Below are positions 29,032 through 39,020 of a stretch of 64,000 nt of DNA, piece after piece. The translations under genes were made by a program, and so were the position numbers. The notes under the pieces are model-generated. The model saw only the letters and a program-made list of their open reading frames with translations, did not search any database and was not told the origin of the DNA. Source of the DNA: Parablautia muri. Its GTDB lineage: Bacteria > Bacillota > Clostridia > Lachnospirales > Lachnospiraceae. The DNA lies in NCBI RefSeq assembly GCF_009917485.1, contig NZ_QZDT01000001.1, positions 62,001 through 126,000 on the forward strand. Direction: 5' to 3'. Positions within the stretch are counted from its first letter, which is position 1. The number at the start of each line of letters is the position of its first letter.

Positions 29032-30093
29032 CTAGGTTTGCTGTGTGCTTTCTGTCAGGTCCCAGAAATATTTGCAGGTTTCGCAGACAATGACCAGGGA
29101 TAAAGGCCCTTTGATGATGCCCCATACACCAAATAAGTGAATACCGGCAAAAACAGCAAACAAAATTCCAACAGGCCAAACCCCCACGCGATCTCCAATC
29201 AGCTTTGGTTCTAAAAATTCACGGATGAGAGCGCAGAGTGCATAGAGAAAAAAGCATAAAACCGCCTGCCAGTAATTTCCGTTTATCAGACGAAATAATG
29301 CCAGCGGTATAAGCATAATACCAGTTCCGATGAAAGGAAGCATATCCATAAAACCTGTAAGGATACCATAAAATATTCCTCCTTTCATACCTGTGAAAGT
29401 AAGAGTAACTGCACATATAGTGCTTATGATGCATAAAATTATAAGCTGCGCTTTCACAAAGGTTTTGATATATAGCAGTACTTTCATTCCCACATCCCGG
29501 ATGCCTTGAAAGTCTTTGTTTTCTTTGAATTTTAACAGATATTTGTCATAGTCTTTCATGATAAGGAGTATGGCAATTATTATGATTACAATAAAGCTGA
29601 TAAAGCTGACAATGTTTTTCATGCAGCCTACGGATTTGTCCATAACCGTAGGTAAAATCTTGACTTCTAGATTTTCTACAAAAACATTCATTTGTTCTAT
29701 AATAAAATTTTCAATCTGTGTACTATCTACGCCAAATTTTTGCTCTACTTTGCTGCAGCAATCATTCAGTAAAAGACATAAATCTTCTTGATATTCGGGT
29801 ATACTGCCTGCAATTTTGCTGCCATTTGCAATAAGACAGGAAAAAATAAGCCAGAGAGATATTATAATCAGTGCGCAGATTGAAAATAAAATGAGTCCGG
29901 CCAGAATGGATTTTCGTATTTTTAGTTTTTTGTGAAGCGATTGTATCAGTGGATTTAAAAGCCCTGCTAACAAAAAAGCAAGGAGAAAGGGAGAAACGAT
30001 AGGGCTTATATATTTCATAGCAAAATATACGAAAAGAATGACGATTGCTGCCGTTAGATACTTTTTTCCACCATCTGTTAATTTGATTTTCAT
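29032..30093 (-). CDS. AI-2E family transporter (PerM/YtvI-like permease)
   Basis: This 353-residue polytopic membrane protein begins with two closely spaced hydrophobic segments including FVYFAMKYISPIVSPFLLAF. A central soluble helical stretch (about 95-160) precedes several C-terminal helices with GILTGFMDMLPFIGTGIMLIPLAL and EPKLIGDRVGVWPVGILFAVFAG-type motifs of the family. Functions reported in the family include autoinducer export and ion antiport; none can be chosen here. It is convergent with the response regulator. Confidence 0.85.
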   Translation of the reverse strand: MKIKLTDGGKKYLTAAIVILFVYFAMKYISPIVSPFLLAFLLAGLLNPLIQSLHKKLKIRKSILAGLILFSICALIIISLWLIFSCLIANGSKIAGSIPEYQEDLCLLLNDCCSKVEQKFGVDSTQIENFIIEQMNVFVENLEVKILPTVMDKSVGCMKNIVSFISFIVIIIIAILLIMKDYDKYLLKFKENKDFQGIRDVGMKVLLYIKTFVKAQLIILCIISTICAVTLTFTGMKGGIFYGILTGFMDMLPFIGTGIMLIPLALFRLINGNYWQAVLCFFLYALCALIREFLEPKLIGDRVGVWPVGILFAVFAGIHLFGVWGIIKGPLSLVIVCETCKYFWDLTESTQQT

Positions 30094-30296
30094 AAAATTT
30101 CCATACCTTCTCCATAATATGCCTTTCCTCTAATCCTTCATACTATCTTTAGCATCGCTGTTATTTAATGGCATAAATCCGGAGGAAGAATGCTTGTTTT
30201 TAAATGCATTCAGCATAGTAAAGTAAATTTGAAGTTTTAGATGATAGGGCTATTGGTAGTATGGATAATTTGACATGAAATATGACAAATATGAGT

Positions 30297-31055
30297 TTAA
30301 ATCCCGCTGGAAAAGAAAGGAAAAAATATCTCCCCTTCGGGCTGCTTTTCAAAGGTGAGATTCTTCCCCGATACAGGGTGTGAAAAGGTCAGCTTATAGG
30401 CACACAATGCCACGCTCTTACACCCGGTTTTTCGGCTGAGTTCCTTAGAAGATTCACTGCCATATTTGGTATCTCCAAGCAGGGGCATACCTGCATGGGA
30501 CATCTGTGCCCTGATTTGATGATGGCGGCCTGTTAACAATTTAATTTCTATAAGGGAAGCTTCTCCCAAATGGGGCACTGTGCCGAAATCTTCCCAATCT
30601 ATACTTTCTTCAAAAACAAATAGTGTTTTGATCAGTTTAAAATCCAAAACAGCTTTTTTGGCCTGAGGAAAATCTTCCTTTACAATCATAGACCGGTTTG
30701 TTTTTGGGTCTTTGTAGAGATAGTCTGTTAATGAACCCTGCTCACGCTCCGGTTTTCCATAAATTACCGTATAGTAGTATTTCTGTATTTGTCCGTTTGT
30801 AATTTGCCGGCCAAGGGCTCTGGAGGCCTGTCTGGTTTTGGAAAATACCAAAAGCCCGGAGACAGGCTGATCTAATCTGTGCACAAGTCCAAGATAGGGT
30901 TCTTTCTTACCATTATACTCTGGTTTCTTTGCCAAATAGTTTTTAAGCTCGCTGACCATATCCTGTTGTCCGACCCTGGCAGTTTGAGTGGCGATGCCAG
31001 CGGGTTTATAAGCAATTATAATATGTCTGTCCTCAAAAATGATATTTCTTTGCAC
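30297..31055 (-). CDS. RluA-family pseudouridine synthase
   Basis: This 252-residue enzyme has the catalytic motif LVHRLDQPVSGLLVF (Asp62) and the C-terminal LLTGRHHQIRAQMSHAGMPLLGD region. It lacks an S4 domain, so it belongs to the short RluA/RluC-like group that modifies rRNA or tRNA uridines; the site is not deducible. It is a single gene, divergent from the Wzy-like gene. Confidence 0.9.
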   Translation of the reverse strand: MQRNIIFEDRHIIIAYKPAGIATQTARVGQQDMVSELKNYLAKKPEYNGKKEPYLGLVHRLDQPVSGLLVFSKTRQASRALGRQITNGQIQKYYYTVIYGKPEREQGSLTDYLYKDPKTNRSMIVKEDFPQAKKAVLDFKLIKTLFVFEESIDWEDFGTVPHLGEASLIEIKLLTGRHHQIRAQMSHAGMPLLGDTKYGSESSKELSRKTGCKSVALCAYKLTFSHPVSGKNLTFEKQPEGEIFFPFFSSGI

Positions 31056-31135
31056 GAATGATTCCTGCCTTTTTGTTAGTAGTATTAAAAATATTTATAT
31101 AATAACAAAGATATTATGAATTGACAACAAGAATG

Positions 31136-31165
31136 TTTACAGCAAAATATTTTTGCTGTTATACT
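31136..31165 (+). promoter_or_regulatory. Promoter with embedded operator-like palindrome
   Basis: TTTACA (-35, 31136-31141) and TATACT (-10, 31160-31165) are 18 bp apart. The perfect inverted repeat ACAGCAAAA-TAT-TTTTGCTGT (31139-31159) fills the spacer, a typical repressor-site placement. Confidence 0.55.
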
Positions 31166-31203
31166 ATTACTGATACAATTGAAAGCAGCGGGAAGAGAGA
31201 ATA

Positions 31204-32727
31204 TTGATTAAGAAAGCAGGCAGTTTGGTTACAACTGCATATTTATTATTGATTTTTGGAATATATCCTTTTTATATGCATCAAGGATATGCGGATATTG
31301 CGGAGGCGAAATATCATTTTTTTATTTATAGTTCGCTTGCCGCTGTTGTGATACTGGTGGTGACAGGGGCAATTTATGGGGGACAAACACTATATTGCCG
31401 TTTTACGCAGCGGGAACCATATCTAATCAACTGGGATAGCTTATCTCTAACGGATATGCTTGTGATACTTTACGCCACTGAGATTTTTATTTCTTATGTA
31501 TTTTCTTATGACAAAAAGGAAGCGCTTTGGGGAACAGAGGGCTGGTATATGGGATTGGTTCTTTTACTTACCCTGTGCGTCCTTTATTTTGTTATATCCG
31601 GATTTTGGAATGGGAGTAAGATAGTTTGGCAGGCGGCGGTTTTCGCTTCAGAAGTAGTTTTTTTACTTGGTATTTTGGACAGATTTTCTATTTATTTGGT
31701 TCCGCTAAAGTTACGGAACCCAGCATTTATTTCCACCTTAGGAAATATTAACTGGTTTTGTGGGTATCTTTCTATTATAGCGCCAATTGGTATTAGTTTG
31801 TTTCTATTTGGAACAGAAACAAAATGGATGTATGGAATTTATGCATTCATTGCATTTCTGGCAGGATTTTGTCAGGGAGGAAGCAGTGTTTTCCTTTTTT
31901 GGGGGGCATTGTTTTATATTTTATTGTGGATAGCCATTCAAAAGAAGGTATGGATAGAAAATTATTTTTTCCTGCTTTCTTTGTGGGGTTTTTCAGCGCA
32001 GATAATAGGTATTTTGCGGGTTATTATACCGGAGGGATATAATTATGATATAGACAGCTTATGTGTCCGAGCATCGGAGCATCCGTTTACTTTATTAGTT
32101 GGTATCGTAAGTTTAGGAATATATATGCTGCTCCGAATCAGAAAATCGGGTGAAATCAATGAAAAAACGCAAAGTATGATTCACAAAACAATGGGTATTG
32201 TGTTGGCAGCAGGTATTTTATTGTATTTGGCTTTGGCTGGGCTAAACAGTCAGCTGGGGATTTTGGTTTTTGGGCAATCCGAATTGTTTTCATTTAATGA
32301 GACATGGGGCAATGGCAGGGGAGCAGCTCTTGCAGGAAGCATCGAGGCATACAGACAAATGCCTCTTTTGCGCAAGTTCCTGGGAGCAGGGCCGGATTGT
32401 TTTTCCGCCTATGTATATTCGTTGGAGGAAGTGGCGGCAATGCTTCGGGATAGTTTTGGAGGGAATCGATTGACAAACGCTCACAATGAGCTGCTTACCA
32501 GTCTGATTAATACGGGTATTGTGGGAACGTGTCTGTTTGTTAGCATTTTTGTGTCTTTTGCACACAGCTGCATAAAAAAGGGAAGGAAAAATCCCGTCTT
32601 TTATCTTTTTGTAGTGAGTATAACGTGCTATTTTGTTCATAATACCATAAGCTTTGCGCAAGTGTTAAATTTCCCGTTTTTATTTCTTTTACTTGGAATG
32701 GGAGAAAGCTTGGAAGTAAACTCATAA
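31204..32727 (+). CDS. O-antigen ligase/polymerase-like membrane protein (Wzy_C family)
   Basis: This 507-residue protein has about 11-12 hydrophobic segments and a large loop toward the C-terminus containing GPDCFSAYV and RLTNAHNELLTSLINTGIVG, the N-A-H-N-E-x-L signature of Wzy/WaaL-type ligases. The family transfers or polymerises glycan chains on lipid carriers; the acceptor here is unknown and no polysaccharide cluster surrounds it. It starts with TTG at 31204 after GGGAAGAGA. Confidence 0.8.
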   Translation: MIKKAGSLVTTAYLLLIFGIYPFYMHQGYADIAEAKYHFFIYSSLAAVVILVVTGAIYGGQTLYCRFTQREPYLINWDSLSLTDMLVILYATEIFISYVFSYDKKEALWGTEGWYMGLVLLLTLCVLYFVISGFWNGSKIVWQAAVFASEVVFLLGILDRFSIYLVPLKLRNPAFISTLGNINWFCGYLSIIAPIGISLFLFGTETKWMYGIYAFIAFLAGFCQGGSSVFLFWGALFYILLWIAIQKKVWIENYFFLLSLWGFSAQIIGILRVIIPEGYNYDIDSLCVRASEHPFTLLVGIVSLGIYMLLRIRKSGEINEKTQSMIHKTMGIVLAAGILLYLALAGLNSQLGILVFGQSELFSFNETWGNGRGAALAGSIEAYRQMPLLRKFLGAGPDCFSAYVYSLEEVAAMLRDSFGGNRLTNAHNELLTSLINTGIVGTCLFVSIFVSFAHSCIKKGRKNPVFYLFVVSITCYFVHNTISFAQVLNFPFLFLLLGMGESLEVNS

Positions 32728-32774
32728 CGATATACAGAAGGTAAAAAATATACTAGTTTTGTCTTAATTCTAAG

Positions 32775-32803
32775 TTGACAAAATGACTTTTTTTGCCTAC
32801 AAT
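32775..32803 (+). promoter_or_regulatory. Sigma-A promoter of the proS leader
   Basis: TTGACA (32775-32780), a 17-bp spacer and TACAAT (32798-32803) precede the T-box leader. A CACTCCGT/ACGGAGTG hairpin follows at 32811-32831. Confidence 0.8.
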
Positions 32804-32844
32804 CATGTTACACTCCGTATGGAACGGAGTGTTTAAACAAATAA

Positions 32845-33180
32845 AACATAGCGTTGAAAAGGACTAGTACAGATAGGAACCTTCCAGAGAGAAAATCCCT
32901 TTGGTAAAGATGGATTTTACGGTAGATTATCTACCGGATTTCAAATGCTAAGGAGCTGAAAGATTTTTAAGTGGAATATCTGGAACCTGCCTTGGAGCTC
33001 TGTGTGAACCTGCCGGACATATGAAACGTATATGCATCAGGTAGATATAGGAAGGCATTTAAGCACAGCGTAGCACCGGCGTTAACGGTAAGAAAAGAGA
33101 ATGTTTATGATGCATTAAGTAGGGTGGTACCGCCGGATTCCGGTCCCTTGTGGGGGTGGAGAGGTGTGCCACCCTTTCTG
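32845..33180 (+). promoter_or_regulatory. T-box leader, tRNA-Pro specific
   Basis: This is a long T-box leader before proS. The T-box AGGGTGGTACCGCC is at 33121-33134. The specifier is probably CCT at 32986-32988 in GGAACCTGCCTTGGAG, matching the NNN-RCC-UUxGAG layout and a proline codon. A second GAACCTGCC at about 33009-33017 makes the exact frame slightly uncertain. The terminator stem GGGTGG/CCACCC (33154-33159 with 33169-33174) is followed by a T run and can compete with the T-box GGGTGG. Confidence 0.9.
33154..33180 (+). terminator. T-box terminator of the proS leader
   Basis: The stem GGGTGG (33154-33159) / CCACCC (33169-33174) is followed by TTTCTGT. The 3' arm can instead pair with GGGTGG inside the T-box sequence. 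Confidence 0.7.
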
Positions 33181-33361
33181 TCATATTTGCCCGGATACTT
33201 TAGCATGATTTTTAGTAGTGGGAGATGACGGAAGCAGTTCACAGAATAATTGGCAGAGATTATGTTTGTACGGCACATGAACTCTGCAAAGCAAAGGCAG
33301 TTACGTCTGTGCATTTGCCTATGGCAATTCAAATCACAGGCCGTACAGAAAAGAGGAGAAA

Positions 33362-34792
33362 ATGGCTGAAAAAAAATTGGTAGAAGCAATTACATCCATG
33401 AGCGAAGATTTTGCACAGTGGTATACGGATGTAGTGAAAAAAGCAGAACTAATCGACTATTCTAATGTTAAAGGTTGTATGGTTATTAAGCCTGCCGGAT
33501 ATGCCATCTGGGAAAATATCCAAAGGCAGCTGGACGAGAGATTTAAGGCAACAGGGGTGGAGAATGTATATATGCCTATGTTTATTCCGGAGAGCCTTTT
33601 ACAGAAGGAAAAAGATCATGTGGAGGGTTTTGCGCCTGAGGTTGCCTGGGTGACGCATGGAGGATTGAATCCCCTTCAGGAAAGAATGTGTGTAAGGCCT
33701 ACATCAGAAACTTTATTCTGTGATTTTTATAAAGGAGATATCCATTCTTACCGTGATCTGCCGAAGGTGTATAATCAGTGGTGTAGTGTAGTTCGCTGGG
33801 AAAAGGAGACAAGACCTTTCTTGCGTTCCAGGGAGTTTTTGTGGCAGGAGGGGCATACGGCTCATGCTACAGCTAAGGAGGCAGAGGAGAGAACAGAGCA
33901 GATGCTGAATATATATGCTGATTTCTGTGAGGAAGTGTTGGCGATTCCTGTTATAAAAGGACGTAAAACAGAGAAGGAAAAATTTGCCGGTGCACATGCC
34001 ACTTATTCTATAGAAGCGCTAATGCATGATGGCAAGGCCCTTCAATCCGGTACCAGCCATAATTTTGGAGATGGCTTTGCGAAGGCATTCGGGATTCAGT
34101 TTACAGACAAGGATAATCAGTTAAAGTACGTACATCAAACCTCCTGGGGGGTATCTACCAGAATCATTGGTGCGATTATCATGGTGCATGGGGACGATTC
34201 GGGCCTGGTGCTGCCGCCTAAAATTGCGCCTACACAGATTATGATTATTCCGATTCAGCAAAAGAAGGAAGGGGTTCTTGATAAGGCTTATGAGCTTCGG
34301 GAAAAGCTTGGCAGCTTCCGTGTAAAGGTGGATGACAGCGATAAAAGTCCGGGCTGGAAGTTTTCTGAGCAGGAAATGCGCGGTATTCCTCTGCGCGTAG
34401 AAATTGGCCCTAAGGATATTGAGGCAGGAAAATGTGTGATCTGCCGCCGGGATACCAGAGAAAAGGTTGAGACAGCGTTAGAACAGCTGGAAAAGACAGT
34501 AGAAGAATTATTAGCTCAAATGCAGTCGGATATGCTAAAGCGGGCAAAGAAGCATTTGGAGGAGCATACTTATACTGCATTAAACAGGGAAGATTTTGAA
34601 AAAATTTTTCAAGAAAAAACTGGTTTTGTGAAAGCAATGTGGTGCGGAGAAATGGCTTGTGAGGAAGCCATCAAAGAAAATATGGCCGTAACCAGCCGCT
34701 GTATGCCTTTCAAGCAGGAATGTTTGTCGGATACCTGTGTTTATTGCGGAAAACCGGCTAAAAAGATGGTATATTGGGGAAAAGCTTATTAA
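33362..34792 (+). CDS. proS: Prolyl-tRNA synthetase, archaeal/eukaryal type
   Basis: This class II synthetase has 476 residues. Motif 2-like [13 protein letters not shown] and [20 protein letters not shown] and motif 3-like [20 protein letters not shown] are visible. The anticodon-binding domain is followed by the family's zinc-binding C-terminus [24 protein letters not shown] ending in Tyr. Absence of an editing INS domain identifies the ProS3/archaeal-type form. It is regulated by the upstream tRNA-Pro T-box. Confidence 0.97.
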   Translation: MAEKKLVEAITSMSEDFAQWYTDVVKKAELIDYSNVKGCMVIKPAGYAIWENIQRQLDERFKATGVENVYMPMFIPESLLQKEKDHVEGFAPEVAWVTHGGLNPLQERMCVRPTSETLFCDFYKGDIHSYRDLPKVYNQWCSVVRWEKETRPFLRSREFLWQEGHTAHATAKEAEERTEQMLNIYADFCEEVLAIPVIKGRKTEKEKFAGAHATYSIEALMHDGKALQSGTSHNFGDGFAKAFGIQFTDKDNQLKYVHQTSWGVSTRIIGAIIMVHGDDSGLVLPPKIAPTQIMIIPIQQKKEGVLDKAYELREKLGSFRVKVDDSDKSPGWKFSEQEMRGIPLRVEIGPKDIEAGKCVICRRDTREKVETALEQLEKTVEELLAQMQSDMLKRAKKHLEEHTYTALNREDFEKIFQEKTGFVKAMWCGEMACEEAIKENMAVTSRCMPFKQECLSDTCVYCGKPAKKMVYWGKAY

Positions 34793-34852
34793 AAAACAGA
34801 CCATCTAAATGTATGGTTATTTGATAGATTAAGGAGGAGCGCGGATACAGTG

Positions 34853-36181
34853 ATGATACAATTGCCTGAAAAAGTAAGGCGCATTATAAATACCATTATG
34901 GAAGCCGGTTACGAGGCATATGCTGTAGGAGGCTGTATTCGCGATTCCATTTTAGGACGGGAGCCAGATGATTGGGATATCACGACTTCCGCAACGCCTG
35001 GGCAGGTAAAGGAGCTCTTTAGCCATACCATAGACACAGGAATACAGCATGGGACAGTTACGGTAATGTTAGAAAGGGAAGGCTTTGAAGTAACCACCTA
35101 TCGAATTGATGGTAAATATGAGGATGGGCGGCATCCTAAGGAAGTGACCTTTACGCCTAGTCTACTGGAGGATTTAAAACGGAGAGATTTTACCATAAAT
35201 GCAATGGCTTATAATGATGAGGCCGGGCTGGTGGATGTATTTGGCGGAGAGGATGATATTAAGAGAAAGGTTATTCGTTGTGTGGGAGAACCCAAAGAAC
35301 GGTTTGGGGAGGATGCATTGCGGATGATGCGGGCTGTGCGTTTTTCCGGGCAGTTGGGATATGAGATTGAAGTAAATACATCAAAGGCTATTCGAGAATT
35401 AAATCATAATTTAATCCAAGTCAGTGCCGAGAGAATCCAGATGGAACTGGTAAAGCTGGCCATGTCACCTCATCCAGAAAATTTACGTCTTGCTTATGAG
35501 ACAGGAATTACACAGGTGATACTTCCGGAGTTCGATGTATGTATGAAGACAGAGCAGAAAAACCCTCATCACTGTTATACGGTAGGAGAGCATATATTGA
35601 AATCCATGGAAGAAATAAAACCTGAGAAGATGCTGCGGCTGGCTATGTTGTTTCATGATATAGGCAAGCCCAAGACGCTGACGTTAGATGAAAAGGGCGT
35701 GCATCATTTTCATGGGCATCCTGCAGTATCGGCAAAGATGGCCAGGGGAATTTTAAAAAGGCTTAAGTTTGACAACCAGACGATCTATTTTGTGACAAAT
35801 CTGGTGAAATATCATGATTATAATATAAAACCGGAGCCGATGTATGTCAGACGTGCGATTATGAAAATAGGGGAGGATATTTTTCCTCTTCTGTTTGAGG
35901 TGAAGGCAGCAGATTTAAGGGCACAAAGCACCTATATGCGCAGGGAAAAGGAAGAAAAGCTAAAGAATGTTTATGAGGTCTATCAACAGATTATTTCCGA
36001 GAGACAGTGCGTTTCTATAAAGGATCTGGCTGTTACAGGAAAAGACTTAATGGAAGAAGCAGGAATGCAGGCGGGCCCCGAATTAGGGAAGATGTTAAAC
36101 AGATTATTGGATTTTGTTGTGGAGGATCCTTCCCGTAACGAAAGAGAAATTCTTCTGAAGGCAGTGAAGGAATTTAAGTAA
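34853..36181 (+). CDS. cca: CCA-adding tRNA nucleotidyltransferase with HD domain
   Basis: This polymerase beta-like nucleotidyltransferase has the VGGCIRD motif and DDWDI metal-binding acids, then RRDFTINAMAY and RFGEDALRMMRAVRF, the tRNA head/neck motifs. A C-terminal HD domain contains FHDIGKP and a VKYHDYNI segment. Its 442 residues are normal for Firmicutes CCA enzymes. The ATG at 34853 follows an AAGGAGG site; the adjacent GTG at 34850 is an alternative. Confidence 0.93.
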   Translation: MIQLPEKVRRIINTIMEAGYEAYAVGGCIRDSILGREPDDWDITTSATPGQVKELFSHTIDTGIQHGTVTVMLEREGFEVTTYRIDGKYEDGRHPKEVTFTPSLLEDLKRRDFTINAMAYNDEAGLVDVFGGEDDIKRKVIRCVGEPKERFGEDALRMMRAVRFSGQLGYEIEVNTSKAIRELNHNLIQVSAERIQMELVKLAMSPHPENLRLAYETGITQVILPEFDVCMKTEQKNPHHCYTVGEHILKSMEEIKPEKMLRLAMLFHDIGKPKTLTLDEKGVHHFHGHPAVSAKMARGILKRLKFDNQTIYFVTNLVKYHDYNIKPEPMYVRRAIMKIGEDIFPLLFEVKAADLRAQSTYMRREKEEKLKNVYEVYQQIISERQCVSIKDLAVTGKDLMEEAGMQAGPELGKMLNRLLDFVVEDPSRNEREILLKAVKEFK

Positions 36182-36237
36182 TACTTCAGGCTGGTCATTC
36201 ATATGATAGGATATGACACAAATTGGGGGTAATCATT

Positions 36238-37227
36238 GTGAATGACAGAAGCGTCAGTCTGCTGGAAAATTATGATATAGAGGTGCTTCGTACCTGGAGA
36301 GGACGGGGCGCTATTCTCTGTGAAACTAAGCAGGGCACTCTTATATGGAAGGAATATACCGGCCATAAGGAAAAGGCTGTTTTTCAGGATGCGCTGCTTA
36401 CCACAATCAGGCAAAGAGGATTTGGGAATGTAGAAGGTATTCTTAAAAATAAAGAGCAGGAACTTTTGACACAGGACCAGGATGGGACTTTTTATGTCCT
36501 TAAGACCTATTGTGAGGGACGGGAATGTAATGTTAAGGATATGGATGAATGCAGGCAGGCAGCCGAAATGCTTGCTCGGTTTCATAGTGTATCCAGCATA
36601 GAAGATTCCTTTAGCGGCGGCAGTATGTCCCACCCTGCCCATGTAGAGTTTGAAAAACATAATAAAGAACTGCGCAGAGTCAGGAAATATTTAAAGGAGC
36701 GGAGCCAGAAGACAGATTTTGAAATCTGCCTGATGAAAAATTATGATTACTTTTTTAATCTGGCATTGCAAATAACAGAAGAACTGCGGTTTTACCAAAA
36801 TAAGATGGAGAACCGATTTGTGTGCCATGGAGATTATCAGCATCATAATATAATTATTTGTGATGATGGAATGCATCTAATTAATTTTGAAAAATGCGTT
36901 TTTGACAGTCCGGTCAGAGATTTATATCTGTTTATGAGAAAGCTGTTGGAAAAAAGCGGCTGGGTGCAAAACGTGGGATTTGAGCTGGTAAATTCTTATG
37001 AAAAAGTAAGACCTATGGAGAAGGAAGAATATTTGCAGCTCTATTATCGATTAGCTTATCCGGAAAAGTTTTGGAAAATTGCAAATTTTTATTATAATTC
37101 CGGAAAAGCATGGATTCCAGGGAAAAATTTAGAAAAGTTGTGTAAAGTGACAGATCAGGAAAAGGATAAGAGGGAATTTTTAGATAGGTTTAAGCTGCGG
37201 TATAGCTTATGTCCCGCGGAAATGTAG
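36238..37227 (+). CDS. CotS-like spore coat kinase-fold protein
   Basis: This APH/choline-kinase-fold protein of the CotS/YutH type has about 329 residues. The catalytic-loop motif VCHGDYQHHNIII retains the Asp, but the DFG position reads NFE (LINFEKC), so magnesium binding may be weakened. CotS proteins are spore-coat components, and the following genes include other sporulation genes. GTG at 36238 is preferred because GGGGG lies 8 nt upstream; an in-frame TTG at 36223 overlaps that site. Confidence 0.75.
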   Translation: MNDRSVSLLENYDIEVLRTWRGRGAILCETKQGTLIWKEYTGHKEKAVFQDALLTTIRQRGFGNVEGILKNKEQELLTQDQDGTFYVLKTYCEGRECNVKDMDECRQAAEMLARFHSVSSIEDSFSGGSMSHPAHVEFEKHNKELRRVRKYLKERSQKTDFEICLMKNYDYFFNLALQITEELRFYQNKMENRFVCHGDYQHHNIIICDDGMHLINFEKCVFDSPVRDLYLFMRKLLEKSGWVQNVGFELVNSYEKVRPMEKEEYLQLYYRLAYPEKFWKIANFYYNSGKAWIPGKNLEKLCKVTDQEKDKREFLDRFKLRYSLCPAEM

Positions 37228-37250
37228 GGCTGGCAATTTTTTGTAAGCGT

Positions 37251-37278
37251 TTGACTAATTTCAAGTAAGTGTTATACT
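37251..37278 (+). promoter_or_regulatory. Promoter of the PEGA lipoprotein gene
   Basis: TTGACT (37251-37256), a 16-bp spacer and TATACT (37273-37278) lie 74 bp before the gene. Confidence 0.65.
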
Positions 37279-37351
37279 GTAAGACAGGAAAGAAATAAAG
37301 TAGTTAATTAACACAGCATGGCAGATATTGTTTTGCTATGCAGGGGGTATG

Positions 37352-38899
37352 ATGATGAATAGAAATAATATACAAAAGTTGATAAAACCTGTTCTTTGTG
37401 GATTGTGCCTTATATTGACAGGATGCAGCGCTGCCAGTTTGGCGCACGAGTCTACTTTTGCAAGCTCTTACGAGAATGAAGAGGAAGAAGAAGCTGTAAA
37501 TATTTATACTTCTGACGCAACGGTAATTATTGAAGGTACGAATGAGGAAGATCAAACCATTACAGTGCGCTTGGTTAACAGAAATGAGAGTAGAACCTTA
37601 AGCTATAGCGGCGCCACGCTTATCTGGGATAAATACGGAAGCGCTATAACAATGGCGCAGCTTAAGGCGGGAACTATAGCGGATATTTCTTATAATGATG
37701 AGCTGGAAAAGGTGGGTTCCATCAGCCTTTCTAAAGATGCCTGGAGTTATGAAGAAGTAGACAGATATATTTTGGACGCAGGTAACGGAAGTGCGGCAAT
37801 TGGAGATGAAATGTACAGCATTGGCGGAAATGTAATGGTATTTTCAGATGGGAAATCAATTGATACCTCCCAGATTATCCGTCATGATGTGCTTACTTTT
37901 TATGGAATGGATTATAATATAATGAGCATTGCGGTGGATAAGGGGCATGGATACCTGAAGCTTGAAAATGAAGATGCTGTTTTGGGAGGCTGGATAGAGA
38001 TTGGACAGGCAGTAATTTCCCAGATTGCACCAGATATGCTGTTCACAGTACCGGAGGGGAGCTACACTGTAAGGTTTAATGCAGATGGTGTGGACGAAAC
38101 CAGGGAAGTGACGATTGAGAGAAATAAGGAGACGGTTTTAAACCTTGAGGATATTGAAATTCCTGAGCCGAAGGATGGGATTGTAACATTTGAAATTACA
38201 CCCACTCCCTCAGCTGTGTACGTGGATGATACAAAGGTAGAAACCAAATATCCGTTGAGACTGCCAATAGGGCTTCACCAGGTTACGGCAGAGGCCTCTG
38301 GCTATGAAACTCTTTCACAGTATTTTCAGGTGGAGGGAAAGAACACTACTGTTAAGATGAACTTAGTGGAGAAAGTTTCCACTGTTTCCGGTAACAGCGT
38401 TACTGAAAACAAGGAAGAAGAAAAGAAGACCAGTACGGTCACCATTGATACACCGAATGGCGTTGAGGTATATCAGGATAATCTGTATATGGGAATTGCG
38501 CCGGTTACTTATGATAAGACACCGGGGGAACACACAATTACCTTAAGGAAAACCGGGTATATTACCAGAAGCTACAGTATTAATATTGCGGATGATGATG
38601 AGGATGTTACTTATTCCTTCCCGGATTTGGATCCTGAGAATAGCGATAACACGGTAAGCGGCAATAATGCCGATAAAAATACGGTAAGCGGAAATAAACT
38701 CAATGAGGATAAAAAGAAAAACGAAAACAATCAGGGAAGTACAGGAAACCAAAGCAGTTCAAATAATGAGAACAATACGGGTAACAGCAATAATACAGAT
38801 AATCGCGATGATACAGATAATCAGGGAAATAATGGTAATACGGTAAGTGGAAATACAGTAAGCGGCAATGTTCTTGATGGGGATTCTAAAAATGTATAA
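37352..38899 (+). CDS. Lipoprotein with two PEGA domains and VSGN-repeat tail
   Basis: A signal peptide with lipobox LILTGCSAAS predicts a lipidated surface protein of about 515 residues. The N-terminal half is unrecognised and beta-rich. PEGA-like domains follow: IVTFEITPTPSAVYVDDTKV with YPLRLPIGLHQV, and STVTIDTPNGVEVYQDNLYMG with PGEHTITLRKTGY. The tail is an Asn/Asp/Gly/Ser-rich disordered region carrying repeated (T)VSGN units, six or more in total. PEGA domains occur on surface proteins that often contact the wall. Three consecutive ATGs (37349, 37352, 37355) follow GGGGG, so the exact start is uncertain. Confidence 0.8.
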   Translation: MMNRNNIQKLIKPVLCGLCLILTGCSAASLAHESTFASSYENEEEEEAVNIYTSDATVIIEGTNEEDQTITVRLVNRNESRTLSYSGATLIWDKYGSAITMAQLKAGTIADISYNDELEKVGSISLSKDAWSYEEVDRYILDAGNGSAAIGDEMYSIGGNVMVFSDGKSIDTSQIIRHDVLTFYGMDYNIMSIAVDKGHGYLKLENEDAVLGGWIEIGQAVISQIAPDMLFTVPEGSYTVRFNADGVDETREVTIERNKETVLNLEDIEIPEPKDGIVTFEITPTPSAVYVDDTKVETKYPLRLPIGLHQVTAEASGYETLSQYFQVEGKNTTVKMNLVEKVSTVSGNSVTENKEEEKKTSTVTIDTPNGVEVYQDNLYMGIAPVTYDKTPGEHTITLRKTGYITRSYSINIADDDEDVTYSFPDLDPENSDNTVSGNNADKNTVSGNKLNEDKKKNENNQGSTGNQSSSNNENNTGNSNNTDNRDDTDNQGNNGNTVSGNTVSGNVLDGDSKNV

Positions 38900-38925
38900 A
38901 AAGTCTTGGAGTAGGGAAATATACC

Positions 38926-38954
38926 TTGACAAATATACCCAGAAACGCTATATA
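38926..38954 (+). promoter_or_regulatory. Sigma-A promoter of the HU gene
   Basis: TTGACA (38926-38931), a 17-bp spacer and TATATA (38949-38954) precede the HU gene by about 65 bp. GAAACGC/GCGTTTC arms flank the -10 region and could form an operator or 5' hairpin. Confidence 0.8.
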
Positions 38955-39020
38955 TAGATATAGGCGTTTCAAGAAGAGACATCTGAAAACACTCATATAA
39001 TAATAGAGGAGGAGTTCGAA

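Noticed and set aside
33600-33660. Possible tRNA genes near the T-box leaders
   Set aside because: The cloverleaf-like stems seen near the leaders belong to T-box stems; no complete tRNA with TTCRA loop and CCA-ready acceptor was found.
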